Source: G963677085 sp963677085
GTDB lineage: Bacteria > Planctomycetota > Planctomycetia > Pirellulales > Thermoguttaceae
Assembly: GCA_963677085.2 (NCBI GenBank)
Contig: CAXXFH010000004.1
Span: 1,364,001 to 1,428,000 of the forward strand
DNA length: 64,000 nt
Direction of reading: 5' to 3'
The translations under genes were made by a program, and so were the position numbers. Shown here piece by piece: positions 27,063 to 37,400 of this stretch (within the stretch, counting starts at the first letter, position 1; each line of letters starts with the position of its first letter). The notes beneath the pieces were generated by a model. That model was not told where the DNA came from, did no database searches, and was given only the letters and a program-made list of their open reading frames with translations.

Positions 27063-28196
27063 TTAGCTATCGATGAGTGGTTGCTCTTCCATCAACGGCT
27101 TGAAGAACAACAGAAACCGACAGAACAACGAAGCGATTTCCTCGACTAACTCGGCATGGGTTCCCCTCCATACGTTCTCAAGCATCACACTGCACCTTTC
27201 TTCATCGATTTTGAGATTGTCGGGATTCAGGCCGAAAAATGCTCCGCAATCCGTGGCCCGAACCGCACAGAAGTCCTCACGTCGTTTTCTGATCGCTTTT
27301 CCAGCTACACTGAACGAAACACTTCCTTGCAAAACGACGTTGTCGAGGTTGGAAAAATCTGGCGTCCTGTCCGCAAGTATCGTGAAATAGACGTTACCGT
27401 TACCTCCACCGATGTTGCCATATAGCTGGTCTACGTTTCTGTCTCGCCAGATGCGCAATCTTACGTTTGGTTGAAAGGCAAGCATGGTTTCAACGGCATC
27501 TCGAACATCTGTCAGAAAAGCCTTCATCTTTACACGCTGGTCGGTCTCTTCGATCACCGGTTTGGATCGCTGCCTGAGGATGTCTTCTGTCAGTCTGCAC
27601 CCATCCTGAACCAATCGTCCCAAGGCGTCGCTCGGGGAACTACCAGGGAAACAATCACGGAGAACTTCGAGTACGTCTTCCCACGACAGATGAACTTTGG
27701 CGTCTGTCCGGTCGGGTTCCAACATGGTGGAAGTGAATTCCTCGGTCCCTGTGTTTTTTGTAGGCGTGAGATAAACCACGCAAATACGCTTTCTCCTGGC
27801 ATCCTCTGGCTCGACACCCTCCGATGCCAGAAACATGCCCCGCTCCATCTCCTGCACGGCACTTCGGTAATAGCGGGATAACTGCCCCCTTGTGATTGAG
27901 GCAGCGGCGACTTTGTTTTCAATAAGGAGAACCCAGTCACCCCACAGCATCAACAAGTCGATGTTCGAGTATTGCTGCAATACGATTTGCGGTCCGTTTT
28001 CGGATGGCAAATCAACGCCCATAGATTGCAGATGGTTACAGAACTTTTCCCATAACGGTTTCTGGCGGTTGTCTGCAAGCTGTGGATCGAAAGCAGTGGC
28101 GAACAAAGCTGATGTGCCATCTTCGTCGGTGACAAAGAACTTCATCAAGTTTGGAGACTGCATTGTCGGACTTTGGGTTATTGTGGATTTCATCAA
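27063..28196 (-). CDS. PD-(D/E)XK-like nuclease family protein
   Basis: The predicted protein has 377 residues. The block IDLLMLWGDWVLLIENKVAA (about residues 78-97) fits the PD-(D/E)XK core (D...xEN/K). Next comes a helix with SRYYRSAVQEM and ICVVYLTPT on the next strand, as in PDDEXK-like proteins found near defence and repair genes. The C-terminal half (from about 215) has an alpha/beta region without recognised motifs. Such proteins are frequent in defence islands, but no partner is visible; a broken restriction-enzyme-type fragment lies next to it. Function not established. Confidence 0.72.
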   Translation of the reverse strand: MMKSTITQSPTMQSPNLMKFFVTDEDGTSALFATAFDPQLADNRQKPLWEKFCNHLQSMGVDLPSENGPQIVLQQYSNIDLLMLWGDWVLLIENKVAAASITRGQLSRYYRSAVQEMERGMFLASEGVEPEDARRKRICVVYLTPTKNTGTEEFTSTMLEPDRTDAKVHLSWEDVLEVLRDCFPGSSPSDALGRLVQDGCRLTEDILRQRSKPVIEETDQRVKMKAFLTDVRDAVETMLAFQPNVRLRIWRDRNVDQLYGNIGGGNGNVYFTILADRTPDFSNLDNVVLQGSVSFSVAGKAIRKRREDFCAVRATDCGAFFGLNPDNLKIDEERCSVMLENVWRGTHAELVEEIASLFCRFLLFFKPLMEEQPLIDS

Positions 28197-28280
28197 TCAA
28201 AACTGCGTCTTTTCAATATTTCCCTTATCCAAACCGTGTCGCCAATTTGAGCTACGGGAGTACGAGGACTTGCTGTTTAT

Positions 28281-28617
28281 CTACAAGGCGACGTTGAGCA
28301 TCCGCTCTCGAAACTGTTCCTCATCTGCTTTGTTGGCACCAACGGTGAGTGCAGCGACCAGCGTTTCCTGATTCATGGTTAGACGGTACAGCTTCAAACC
28401 CTCGGGAGATGCAACGACGAACGATGGAAGACCAATCAGAAGGGCATAGGATTTCGCCTGATCGATGGCCTTCTGAAGCTGGTCGTCATTGATGATCTTC
28501 AGCTTATTCTCGAAGAGTGTAATGGGCTCCGTTTGGTCGGAGACCAGGAAGTCAATGAAGCCATTGATCTCTTGTGCGCCAAAATGGCACTTGCACAGGA
28601 CCTGCCAATGGAATCGT
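28281..28617 (-). pseudogene. Fragment of a type I restriction R-subunit-like N-terminal domain
   Basis: In the frame ending at TAG 28281-28283 the sequence reads INGFIDFLVSDQTEPITLFE, ENKLKI, then QLQKAIDQAKSYALLIGLPS and FVVASPEGLKLYRL. This is the PD-(D/E)XK core of the HSDR_N-type domain (D ... E-x-K ... QAxxYA). No normal start is found: the frame meets a TGA at its upstream end, inside the TfoX-like gene, and the first strands of the domain are missing. It is about 100 codons long and overlaps no other real gene except at its edge. Confidence 0.6.
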
Positions 28618-28648
28618 AGTCCCCAACCGCCCGAGGAAGGACTGACAC

Positions 28649-28978
28649 ATGGCCTACAGCGAATCCCTCAGCTGCCGTGTTCGTGATGCGTTCGCTGGTC
28701 GCCGTGGGATCACCGAGAAAAAGATGTTTGGCGGCGTCGGGTTCATGCTTCACGGCAACCTGTGCGTGGGCGTCTGGCAGACCTCGCTGATCGTTCGTCT
28801 TGGTCCAGAACAAGCCGAGGCAGCATTGAAGGAACCCCATGTTGTTGAATTCAACATTACGGGCCGCCCGATGAAGGGTTGGGCCATGGTGGAAGCCGAA
28901 GGTATGGAAACGGACCAGCAGTTGAGGGCGTGGATCGAACGGGCGGTCGAGTTTGTCGAGACGTTGCCGAGGAAGTAG
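28649..28978 (+). CDS. TfoX N-terminal-domain protein
   Basis: 109 residues comprising one TfoX_N domain: VRDAFAGRRGITEKKMFGGVGFMLHGNLCVGV (about 11-42) followed by LIVRLGPEQAEAAL, MKGWAMVEAEGM and a C-terminal helix WIERAVEFVETLP. The GxxEKKMFGG motif is characteristic. It lacks the C-terminal helix-hairpin-helix domain of full TfoX competence regulators. Stand-alone TfoX_N proteins are common accessory genes of unknown role. Confidence 0.9.
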   Translation: MAYSESLSCRVRDAFAGRRGITEKKMFGGVGFMLHGNLCVGVWQTSLIVRLGPEQAEAALKEPHVVEFNITGRPMKGWAMVEAEGMETDQQLRAWIERAVEFVETLPRK

Positions 28979-29016
28979 CTGCTCGAAGGTAATGAAGGGA
29001 GGTTACGCCTATAGCT

Positions 29017-29466
29017 TCAACCTTTCGTCGGCCTGTTGTTGATGACCATTTCAACGATTTCATCCAGTGTACCTTCGGGATACCGTTCCGAGAGGTCGAC
29101 ACCGAACTCTTTGCGAAGTACCAGGGAGAACGATTCCAATTCTATGTTGTCGCCGAGTTTCCACAGCTTCCAACGAGGATAGCAACCTCGGTAGATGTCG
29201 TGAAGGTGATTGTCGGGGACGAACCTGTATCGGTCGTCCGAATTGAACGAAAAAGCATCGCAGAGCATCGTCAACACGGCGTCGGCTTCCTGCCTCGTCT
29301 TCTCATCTGAGAATCGCTGTTGCCACACGTTCTCCAGGGACTCCCGGTTTCGGTAGGGTTGAGGCAACGGAGGGCAGAAAGCTCGGCCACTTCGCCACGA
29401 ATTCCAGGCGATATTCGCCGCTACAAGGACCAGTATTCCAACCAGAACAAGATGGCTTAGGGTCAT
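29017..29466 (-). CDS. Membrane-anchored hypothetical protein with carrier-like C-terminal region
   Basis: The predicted protein has 149 residues. One N-terminal membrane helix (HLVLVGILVLVAANIAW), then a soluble part. RYRFVPDNHLHDIYRGCYPRWKLWKLGDN and IELESFSLVLRKEFGVDLS resemble small acyl-carrier-like or DUF1493-type folds, in which an acidic residue before a Leu replaces the usual Asp-Ser-Leu. I cannot assign a function. It sits 40 bp upstream, in translation direction, of the next minus-strand neighbour's end. Confidence 0.6.
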   Translation of the reverse strand: MTLSHLVLVGILVLVAANIAWNSWRSGRAFCPPLPQPYRNRESLENVWQQRFSDEKTRQEADAVLTMLCDAFSFNSDDRYRFVPDNHLHDIYRGCYPRWKLWKLGDNIELESFSLVLRKEFGVDLSERYPEGTLDEIVEMVINNRPTKG

Positions 29467-29505
29467 GTCGACAACCTGTTCTGCTCCCCCGGTAGCTACT
29501 CTCCT

Positions 29506-30363
29506 CTACCGCATCTCGAACAGAATCGACGGCGGAGTTGCCGTCCCGTCCGATACAATGACTTCCACGGGCTTGGAATCCCAACCATTTAGTGAAAGCC
29601 GAAAGGTGTGAACTCCGTCCTGCAATTTGTGCCACTGCAACACACAGGCATGGAGCGTTCCGCCAGAAGAGGTTCCTCCTCCGCTTCCATGAGCACTCTT
29701 TTGGGCGTTGTGAAGCGAGTAGGACCCATCGTAGTGATCGACGATTTCACCAGATGGCAATCGGACCTTGGCCGTCAAGACAGGTAGTCCTTTTCGGGCG
29801 GCTTCTGTCCTGGCTGCCAGGAGTTGCTTTTGTTCCTCAAGAAAATGTTGCCATTCCGAAGCCGGAATCACTTCCTCCATGCCACTGATTCGGAGTACCG
29901 AGTGACCACCGTGTGGCAGTCTTTGTCCGTTGTGGCCGAGGCCGACCTTGTCCCAGACAATGGCAATGCGATAATCGTCGTTTAGCGTGAGGCCCTCCAC
30001 ATAGTGCCAGTCGCACGTGTCGGGACCAAGAAGTTCGCCCCGTTCAAGAATCGCTTGCGCCACTTCAGCCGATTTCGTTTTCCCACAAAGAATGTAACCG
30101 TCGATTCCGTAGTCGCTTCTGTAGAGCAAGCTCAAGGACGCTTCCGGGCAATCGCCCCCTGTCGGGAAATGACCATCATGATGTTCCGCATAGCAGAGTA
30201 AAGTCAGCCCCAAGGCTTTCAGGCAGCAGTGGGACGGGCCATACGGAAAGGCGTGGCGATACCAGGCATAGCCCGCACCGCCCAAACCTACGATGATGAC
30301 GGCAAGAACCATCAGCACGGTTATTAACCGCTTCGGTATTCGTGTGCGACGTGGCGATGACAT
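29506..30363 (-). CDS. Membrane-anchored hypothetical protein, pseudopilin-context type
   Basis: 285 residues with a single N-terminal membrane helix (LITVLMVLAVIIVGLGGAGYAWY, about 12-34). It has SHCCLKALGLTLLCYAEHHDGHFPTGG (about 44-70) and later SDYGIDGYILCGKTKSAEVAQ and CDWHYVEGL, the layout seen in planctomycete proteins related to DUF1559 (helix, Asn/Leu-rich alpha helix, Asp-Gly-x-Phe-Pro turn). The C-terminal third is a beta domain with a Gly/Ser linker (HGSGGGTSSGGT). Function unknown. Confidence 0.65.
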   Translation of the reverse strand: MSSPRRTRIPKRLITVLMVLAVIIVGLGGAGYAWYRHAFPYGPSHCCLKALGLTLLCYAEHHDGHFPTGGDCPEASLSLLYRSDYGIDGYILCGKTKSAEVAQAILERGELLGPDTCDWHYVEGLTLNDDYRIAIVWDKVGLGHNGQRLPHGGHSVLRISGMEEVIPASEWQHFLEEQKQLLAARTEAARKGLPVLTAKVRLPSGEIVDHYDGSYSLHNAQKSAHGSGGGTSSGGTLHACVLQWHKLQDGVHTFRLSLNGWDSKPVEVIVSDGTATPPSILFEMR

Positions 30364-30577
30364 GGGAAAAGTCCCTCGCCGTTAGAAACCATTTTCGTGA
30401 TCGAAGCCGCCTGTATAGATCATAGCTTGTCTCCCACGTTGTCGTCCAGGAGGAGATGTTCCTTACCTGCCATCAGGAATCCCGTTGCCCCGCCAGGAGT
30501 TTTTCACCAACAACCAATGCTGATACAATACGTGTTCACGGCACCCACATCCCACCTATCATTTGGAGCCCCAAACC

Positions 30578-31027
30578 ATGACACGCCTAATCCTCGCTAT
30601 TCTTGTGTTCCTGGTGGTTGGCGTCTGTCCGATTCGACCTTCCCAAGCCGCCGATTCGCAGCCGCAGGCGACCAAGGAGTTCACGGTGTACCCGATTGGC
30701 TACGTGCGAAAAGCGGAAGGACGGACGACGATTGTCGTGGAGGAGAAGTATCGGCCTGCCCTGCTGGGCGTCGAAGAGCTAAGCGAGATTTGGGTACTGT
30801 GGTGGTTCGACCGCAATGACACGCCGGAAAAGCGGTCCATACTCCAGGTTCACCCTCGTGGCAATCCCGCCAATCCGATTCGAGGTGTGTTTGCCACGCA
30901 CTCGCCGGTGCGTCCCAATCTGATCGCCATGACCCGATGCAAGGTGATTTCGGTGAAAGCAAATGTCATCGAGATCGAGGGGATCGATGCCTTCGCCGAT
31001 ACGCCGGTGTTGGACATCAAGAACTAG
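30578..31027 (+). CDS. Exported TsaA/TrmO-like domain protein
   Basis: The predicted protein has 149 residues. GGAG lies ten bases before the ATG at 30578. A Sec signal peptide (MTRLILAILVFLVVGVCPIR ... SQAAD) precedes a TsaA/TrmO fold: VYPIGYVRKAEGRTTIVVEE, LLGVEELSEIWVLWWFDR, ILQVHPRGNPANPIRGVFATHSPVRPNLIAM and NVIEIEGIDAFADTPVLDIK. The RGVFATxSPxRPN motif is the family's SAM-binding signature. TrmO methylates a tRNA modification in the cytoplasm, so a signal peptide on this domain is unexpected and suggests a different substrate. Confidence 0.85.
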   Translation: MTRLILAILVFLVVGVCPIRPSQAADSQPQATKEFTVYPIGYVRKAEGRTTIVVEEKYRPALLGVEELSEIWVLWWFDRNDTPEKRSILQVHPRGNPANPIRGVFATHSPVRPNLIAMTRCKVISVKANVIEIEGIDAFADTPVLDIKN

Positions 31028-31478
31028 CCGAGTCGTGGTGTCATTTCCACGATGACCTGCAGGTGGTACTCGTGCTGCCCGAGGTAGTTCCGCCTCGATG
31101 CGAGAATCGGTCCGACGAAGCTGGCGAGCGAGGCGGCGTTGATCGACCAACGAGGCTCCTATTCGGAGCATCAACGGTTCTATGAGGAGCGAAGCAATAG
31201 CGATCGCCACACGAGGCAAACACGGCACATCGCCCAAAGTGCTCAGCCGCGTCTTCGTTGGCTGTAATCGTAACGACTGCACCTGTACCCACCCGGCAGG
31301 GCTAAGGCCGGGAGTCTTCTTTGATGGACCATCCTTGACGGCCGTTGCGAAACCGTCGATGATTGAATAGCGACGCTGCACGGGGGGGCAGGTGTGGTCC
31401 TTGGGCCGTGGTCTTCTCGGGTGTGGCGCCAGCGGCGTTTTCCTCGATTGAAGACGACATCCCAGAGAGACTCCCGCC
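31028..31478. other. Intergenic region before the giant protein
   Basis: No gene is supported. An unclaimed open stretch around 31100-31200 (plus strand) reads ...LASEAALIDQRGSYSEHQRF... and might be a gene remnant, but it has a stop just upstream and no known family. The minus-strand ORF crossing 31302-32468 is a shadow of the giant gene. Confidence 0.45.
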
Positions 31479-34400
31479 ATGTGGTATCGAGGCATCTTTT
31501 CGTCGACCGTTGCACGTTCCTCCGCTCGTCGCCAGGCCCGGCCGACCTCGCAGCCGTCCCACCGCCGCCTGCTGACCGAGCAGTTGGAGCGTCGAGAGTT
31601 GCTGTCGATTCAGCCGCTCGGCGAGGGCGGCATCTTGATCGAAGAGGCAGCGACCGACTCGGGCACGATCTCCGGCACGGTGTGGTTCGATCTCAACGGC
31701 AACCAGACGCTCGACGCGCGGGAAGAACTGCTGGCCGATCGCGTGGTCTATGTCGACCTCAACGAGAACGGTGAGTTCGACGCCGAGGAGCCGTACGCCA
31801 CCACGCGAGCCGACGATCCGGCGACCGCCGCAAATGAATCGGGCAGCTACACGATCACGGGCGTGCCGGTCGGTACGCACCAGGTAGCCATGGTCCTGCC
31901 CGACGGCTGGTGGCAGACCTCGCCCAACTCGTCGGAGATTACCACGGAGTTGATTTCCAAGAGCTACGATGGGTCGCTGGCCGACGGGAGTATTCACACC
32001 GGCGGCAGTATCAGCGGCGACGGGCGGTATGTGGCATACACCAGTTTTGCCACCAACCTCGTGGAAGGCGACGATACTTCGTCGGGCACCGGGGTGTATG
32101 TCTACGATCGGGTGACGGGGGTGACCGAACGAATTGATGTAGGGTTCGATGGTAGCCCGGCAAATGGATCGGGACGCTACCCGACGTTGAGTCAGGATGG
32201 CCGCTACGTCGTCTTCGAGTCGTTCGCCAGCAATCTCATTGAGGGGGATACTAACGGAAAAACGGACGTCTTTCTGCGGGACCGGCTTACGGGAGATACC
32301 GAACTGATCAGCGTTGCCACCAGTGGTGAACAGAGCGATTACAACAGCAGGCCATGCTACGCGGGATCGGATTGCATTAGCGAAGATGGCCGTTACGTGG
32401 TGTTTTCCTCTAATGCGTCCAATTTGGATCCCGCTTTTCCGGCGGGAACGGGATACATTAGTCATCAAGAGGAAATCTATCTGCGCGACCGCGTGGAGAA
32501 TATTACTAGGCGAATTTCCGTTGGCTGGAATGGAGAGGAGGCCGATGGTTATTCCAACGGGGCGTCAATCAGCGCGGACGGGCAAGCCATCGTGTTTTGC
32601 TCGCACGCCAGCAATCTCGTGGCGGATGACACGAATACATTTCGTGATGTGTTCCTGTATGACGTTCCGACAGGCAACATGCAGTGCGTTAGCCGAGGCA
32701 ATTTAGGTGGTGACGGTGGTCATGTGTCGAATCCGGCGATCAGCGGTAACGGACGTTTCATAGTTTTCTCTTCGTTGGCAAGTAATCTGGGTGCTGGTGA
32801 TGAGAATGGTCTGTCGGATGTCTTCGTCTTCGACCGCCAAACCCAGACCATAGAGAGAATTGCGCCAACCTATGATGGCCTAGAGCCCAATGGCGATAGC
32901 TACAATCCCGTAATCAGCGCGGATGGTCGATTCATAGCCTTCAGTTCGATAGCCACGAACTTCTGCCTTGATACCGAAGGGGGTATTAGAAAGGGATTTC
33001 TCTACGATCGGGAGTTGGACATCGTCCATTGCACGCTCGTTACTCCTGAAGGTGCCAGGGCGCATGGGCGAAATCGCGTTGCCTCCATCAGTGATGACGG
33101 ACAAAGACTTGTGTTGGTTGCTTCTGATTCCGACCTGGTAGCCGACGATGTTAATGGTTGGGAAGATGTGTTCCTTCAGGAGATCGGTCAGCTATATCCG
33201 ATGATCCAGGAGGTTACCGTGACTGTTAGTTGTTCGGTGACCCAGGTGGATTTCGGCTGCAAGAACGCGGACGAAATCCATGAATACCTTAGGCCATTGC
33301 GTCGCATCGAACCGTTGGGAAGTATGACGCTTGGCTGTGCCCATGAGGGAACGGTCGCTTCGGCCGGACAACGCCATCACTACCCAATCGAATTGCAGGC
33401 GGGGCAGACGCTCACTCTTCTAGTTGCCCCGGATGAGACGCTGCAGACGGGTCTACAGCTTCGCGGACCGAATGGCGAGGTGATCGAAGGTCTCACGGTG
33501 CAACGCGTGGGGAATTCCCTTCTCCTGCAGGGTGTTGAGATCCAGGAGAATGGTACCTACGAGATCGTGGTATCAGGCGATTCTAGCACCACGGGGACAT
33601 TCACTCTCTCGGTGGTTCTCAACGCGGTTCTCGATGCGGGACTCGGCGAGGTCGACAACGACAGCCCGACGAATGCGGCCGACCTGGACGCGAGCTTCTT
33701 GGCGGTCGACGATCAGGGTTCGGCCCGAGCGGCCGTTATCGGCGGCTTACGGGTTTCGTCGGCCACAGCGCTCACGGAACTCGCTGGAGGAGAAAACGTA
33801 TCCAACGATGTATCGACGGCGGACGAAAGCGGTTCGGAGGACTGGTATCGGTTCAGCTTGGCCGATGGCCAGGTCACCACGGTGGCCTTGGCCACCTTGG
33901 ACCGTAGTGCGGATGTACTGCTGCAGCTCTACGATTCGGCCGGCCGGCTGCTGGCAGTCGGGCTGTCCTCGGAAAACATCACGACGGCAATCAAGGGATA
34001 TGTCGATGACACGACGGACGGCCTCGTTGATGACTACTACGTCCGGGTGTCTTCCGCCGAGGCATGCAGTTATCAGTTGGTGGTCACCCGGGACGCGACG
34101 TTCGAGGTCGAGGCGAATGACCAAGCCTCGTCTGCTCAACTGTTGGAGGGCGATTGGCGTGGATTGGGTTACCTGCCGTCGGCATTGCCGGAAGACGTGT
34201 GGACATCGTGGCAGTGCATCGCATCGCAGACGGCCGGGACGGGTTCGTATCTGGGGCGAGTGTTGGCTTGCGACGGCGAAACCTTGGTAATCGGGGCGTA
34301 TCAGGATGACCACAGCGGGAGGGATTCAGGGGCGGCGTACGTTTATCGAAGTGACGGTCTGCGTTGGGTCTTCGAACAACGACTTGTCGCTCCAGTTCCG

Positions 34401-37400
34401 TGGGAGTTCGACCGGTTCGGAGCGACTGTTGCTGTAGATAACGACACGATTCTTGTTGCAGCACATAAAAGAGAGGGAGAATCACCGTGCTCGGGTATCG
34501 TTTACGTCTTTCAACGTGAAAATGGTACATGGCAGCTTTCGCAGGAGATCGTCAGTGACCACGTGAATGAAAGTGTAATTGGTGGCGACTTCGGCGAGTC
34601 CATTGATCTTGACGGTGACCTAGCGATTATTGGCTCAGACTATGATGACCAAGGTGGGTTTGGTGCGGGAGCTGCCTTCGTCTATCGTTTCAACGGAACA
34701 CAATGGGTAAAGGAGCAAGAGCTTCGTCCTTCGGCCATCGCCCAGTTCATGCACTTCGGAGGAGCAGTGGCAATTGACGGAAATGCAGCTCTCATATCCG
34801 CCAACAAATCCTCTTTAGAGGATACAACGGAATGTGCTTTTGTTTTCGAATACGACGGCGCTAGTTGGCAGGAAACACAAAAGCTGACCACGACGAGCGC
34901 AAATGAAAACAGCTACTTTGCTCAGTCGCTTGCTCTCGACGGCGATACGGCGGTGATTGGTGCACGATACGATGACGGAGTGGCGGCATCGGCGGGTGCG
35001 GCGATCATCTTTCGTCGCGTCGACAGTGAATGGGTCGAACAACAAGTGCTGACCCCTTCGACCGAACAAGGGTTCGCACTCTTCGGGGCGTCCGTTGCCG
35101 TTTTAGACGACACGATCGTGGTGGGAGCGCCGGGCGATTTCATGCGGTACCCAGGAACCGGTCGAGCCTACGTCTATTCGCTCGATGGAGATCAATGGGT
35201 TGAGCAACAGCAGCTTACGCCGTGGGACGCCGATTACCCGTTGGAGTTTGGCTATTGTGTAAGCCTTTCGCAGGATACGATCATCGTCGGAGCACCGAAT
35301 TCGGAGGTAACCGGACGCGCCTCCGGCGCGGTTTACGTCTTCAACGGCCGTCTCGACGAGGACTATCCCGCGGCGGCAACCCGTCCGCCGGTCGACTGCT
35401 ATTCGGTTTCGGTCGAAGCGGGCGACCGTCTCGTCCTTTCGCTCGCGCCGCCGCAGGTGCCCTGTGAGTTGTCGGACGACTTGCAGGTGAAGATCGAGCT
35501 TTACGATCCCCAGGGCAATCTCGTGGCGGTGAAGGAGGCCGATGACGAGGCCAGCCAGCCTTTCGTGGCCGAGGTGTCGGGTATGTACCTTGCCCGGGTG
35601 CTGGGCGTCGGCGACCAGGGGGGCGAGTATATCCTCTGCGTGGATGGTGCCACGGGCGAGGCCCCGCCGTTCGAAGCGATGTACCAGGGCGAAAGCACCT
35701 TCTGGCAACTGCCCGAGCGGATTCAGGTCGACTTCAACGAGGCCGTTCTCTGGAAAGATGTCGACGCCAGCGACTTTCGACTCAACGGCCAGGCCGTGAG
35801 CGAGGTGATCGTCGTCGACGGCGACACGGCGGAACTCGTCCTGCAGCCGTCGGCCCAGGCGAATGTCGCCGCGATGAGTACGATGAGTACGGTGACCGGC
35901 AGCCGCTCGCTGACGCTTGCCTCGTCGACCTCGTACAGCAGCAGTTTCGAAGTAACGATCGCCGCCGGGGCCATCCGCGACCTGCAAGGCACACCCATCG
36001 AGGCGTTTTCGCTGCAGTTGACCATCGAAAACGACGGCCCGGTAGCCGTGGGCGATACGTACGACATGCCCAGCGGCAGTGCCCTGCGGATCTGGGGCGG
36101 CGACGGCTCGCCCAGCGTGTTGCACAACGATGCCAGCCCGCAGGGCGGCGCCCTCTCGGCCGTCGTCGAGACCCAACCGCAACACGGCACGCTCGACCTG
36201 GCCGCCGACGGGACGTTCGTCTACACGCCCAACGACGGCTTCACGGGCACCGACACCTTTACCTATCGGGCTAGCGACGGCCAGTTGACTTCGGACGCGG
36301 CCACGGTGGCGATCAACGTGCTCTCGCCGACCTCTTCGGGACCGATCGACTTCCTGCACCTCACCGCACTGGATTCGTCGGCACCGCAGTGGTACGCCGT
36401 GACGACCGTCCGCGACGGGCTGCTCACCATCGACGGCGCAAACGCCAGGGTATACGACGACCAGTTCCACCTTCAGGCGGCCACGGAAGCATTCGGACCG
36501 CCGTCCTACGCGGTCGAGTTGGGCGAGACGTATTTCGTCAGGTTCGCGGCCAGCAGCGAGGAGGTCGACATCCGCATCGCCAACCTGGTCGCCCGCGATG
36601 GCGACCACTGGCTGGTTTACGGCACCGACGGCGACGACACGTTCACAGCCGATGCCACCGACACGGAAGCAGACTTTTCGGTCAACGGTATTCAATACAA
36701 AGCGGCGACATCGACGAACGCAAAACAGATCTCGTTCGACGGCCTCGACGGCAACGACCAAGTGACCTTGATCGGTACCGACGGTGCCGACACGGCGGTG
36801 CTCGAGGCGACGACTGCGGAACTCAGTGGCAGTGGCTATGCCGTGTTCACGACGAACGTCGAAAACCCGACGGTTTACGGCCGGGCGGGCGAGGACACGA
36901 TCACGTTCTACGACAACGCCGGTCGCAACCAGTTCGTCGCCGGCCGCGGATTCGCCGGTTACCTCACCGGGTTCGCCGGCGAGTTGCGGAGCTACGAGTT
37001 CGAACTGGTCACGGCCTACGCCACCGACGGCATCGACGAGGCGAAGCTCTACGACTCGGCGGGCGACGACGTCTTCGTCAGCGACCCGAACGTCTCGACC
37101 TTGACCGGTGGCGGGATGACGATCACGGTTCACGACTTCCAGGGTGTTCACGCCTATGCCACCCTGGGCGGCGTCGACAAGGCCTACTTCACCGACACGG
37201 CGCTGGACGACCAGGTGATCGGCACCCACGAGTACGCCATCATGTGGAGCCCGAACTACGAGCAGGGCGTGTTCAACCGTTCGAAGTTCTTCGAGGAGTC
37301 GTACGCGGTCAGCAGCCACGGCGGCGCCGACATCGTGAAGTTCTACGACGGCCCGGGCGACGACGCCTTCGTGGCCGACGAGCACGAGGCCTCGTTCACC

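Noticed and set aside
31302..32468. 388-codon ORF on the minus strand
   Set aside because: Most of it is antisense to the start of the giant protein and shows no family or signal; a shadow ORF.
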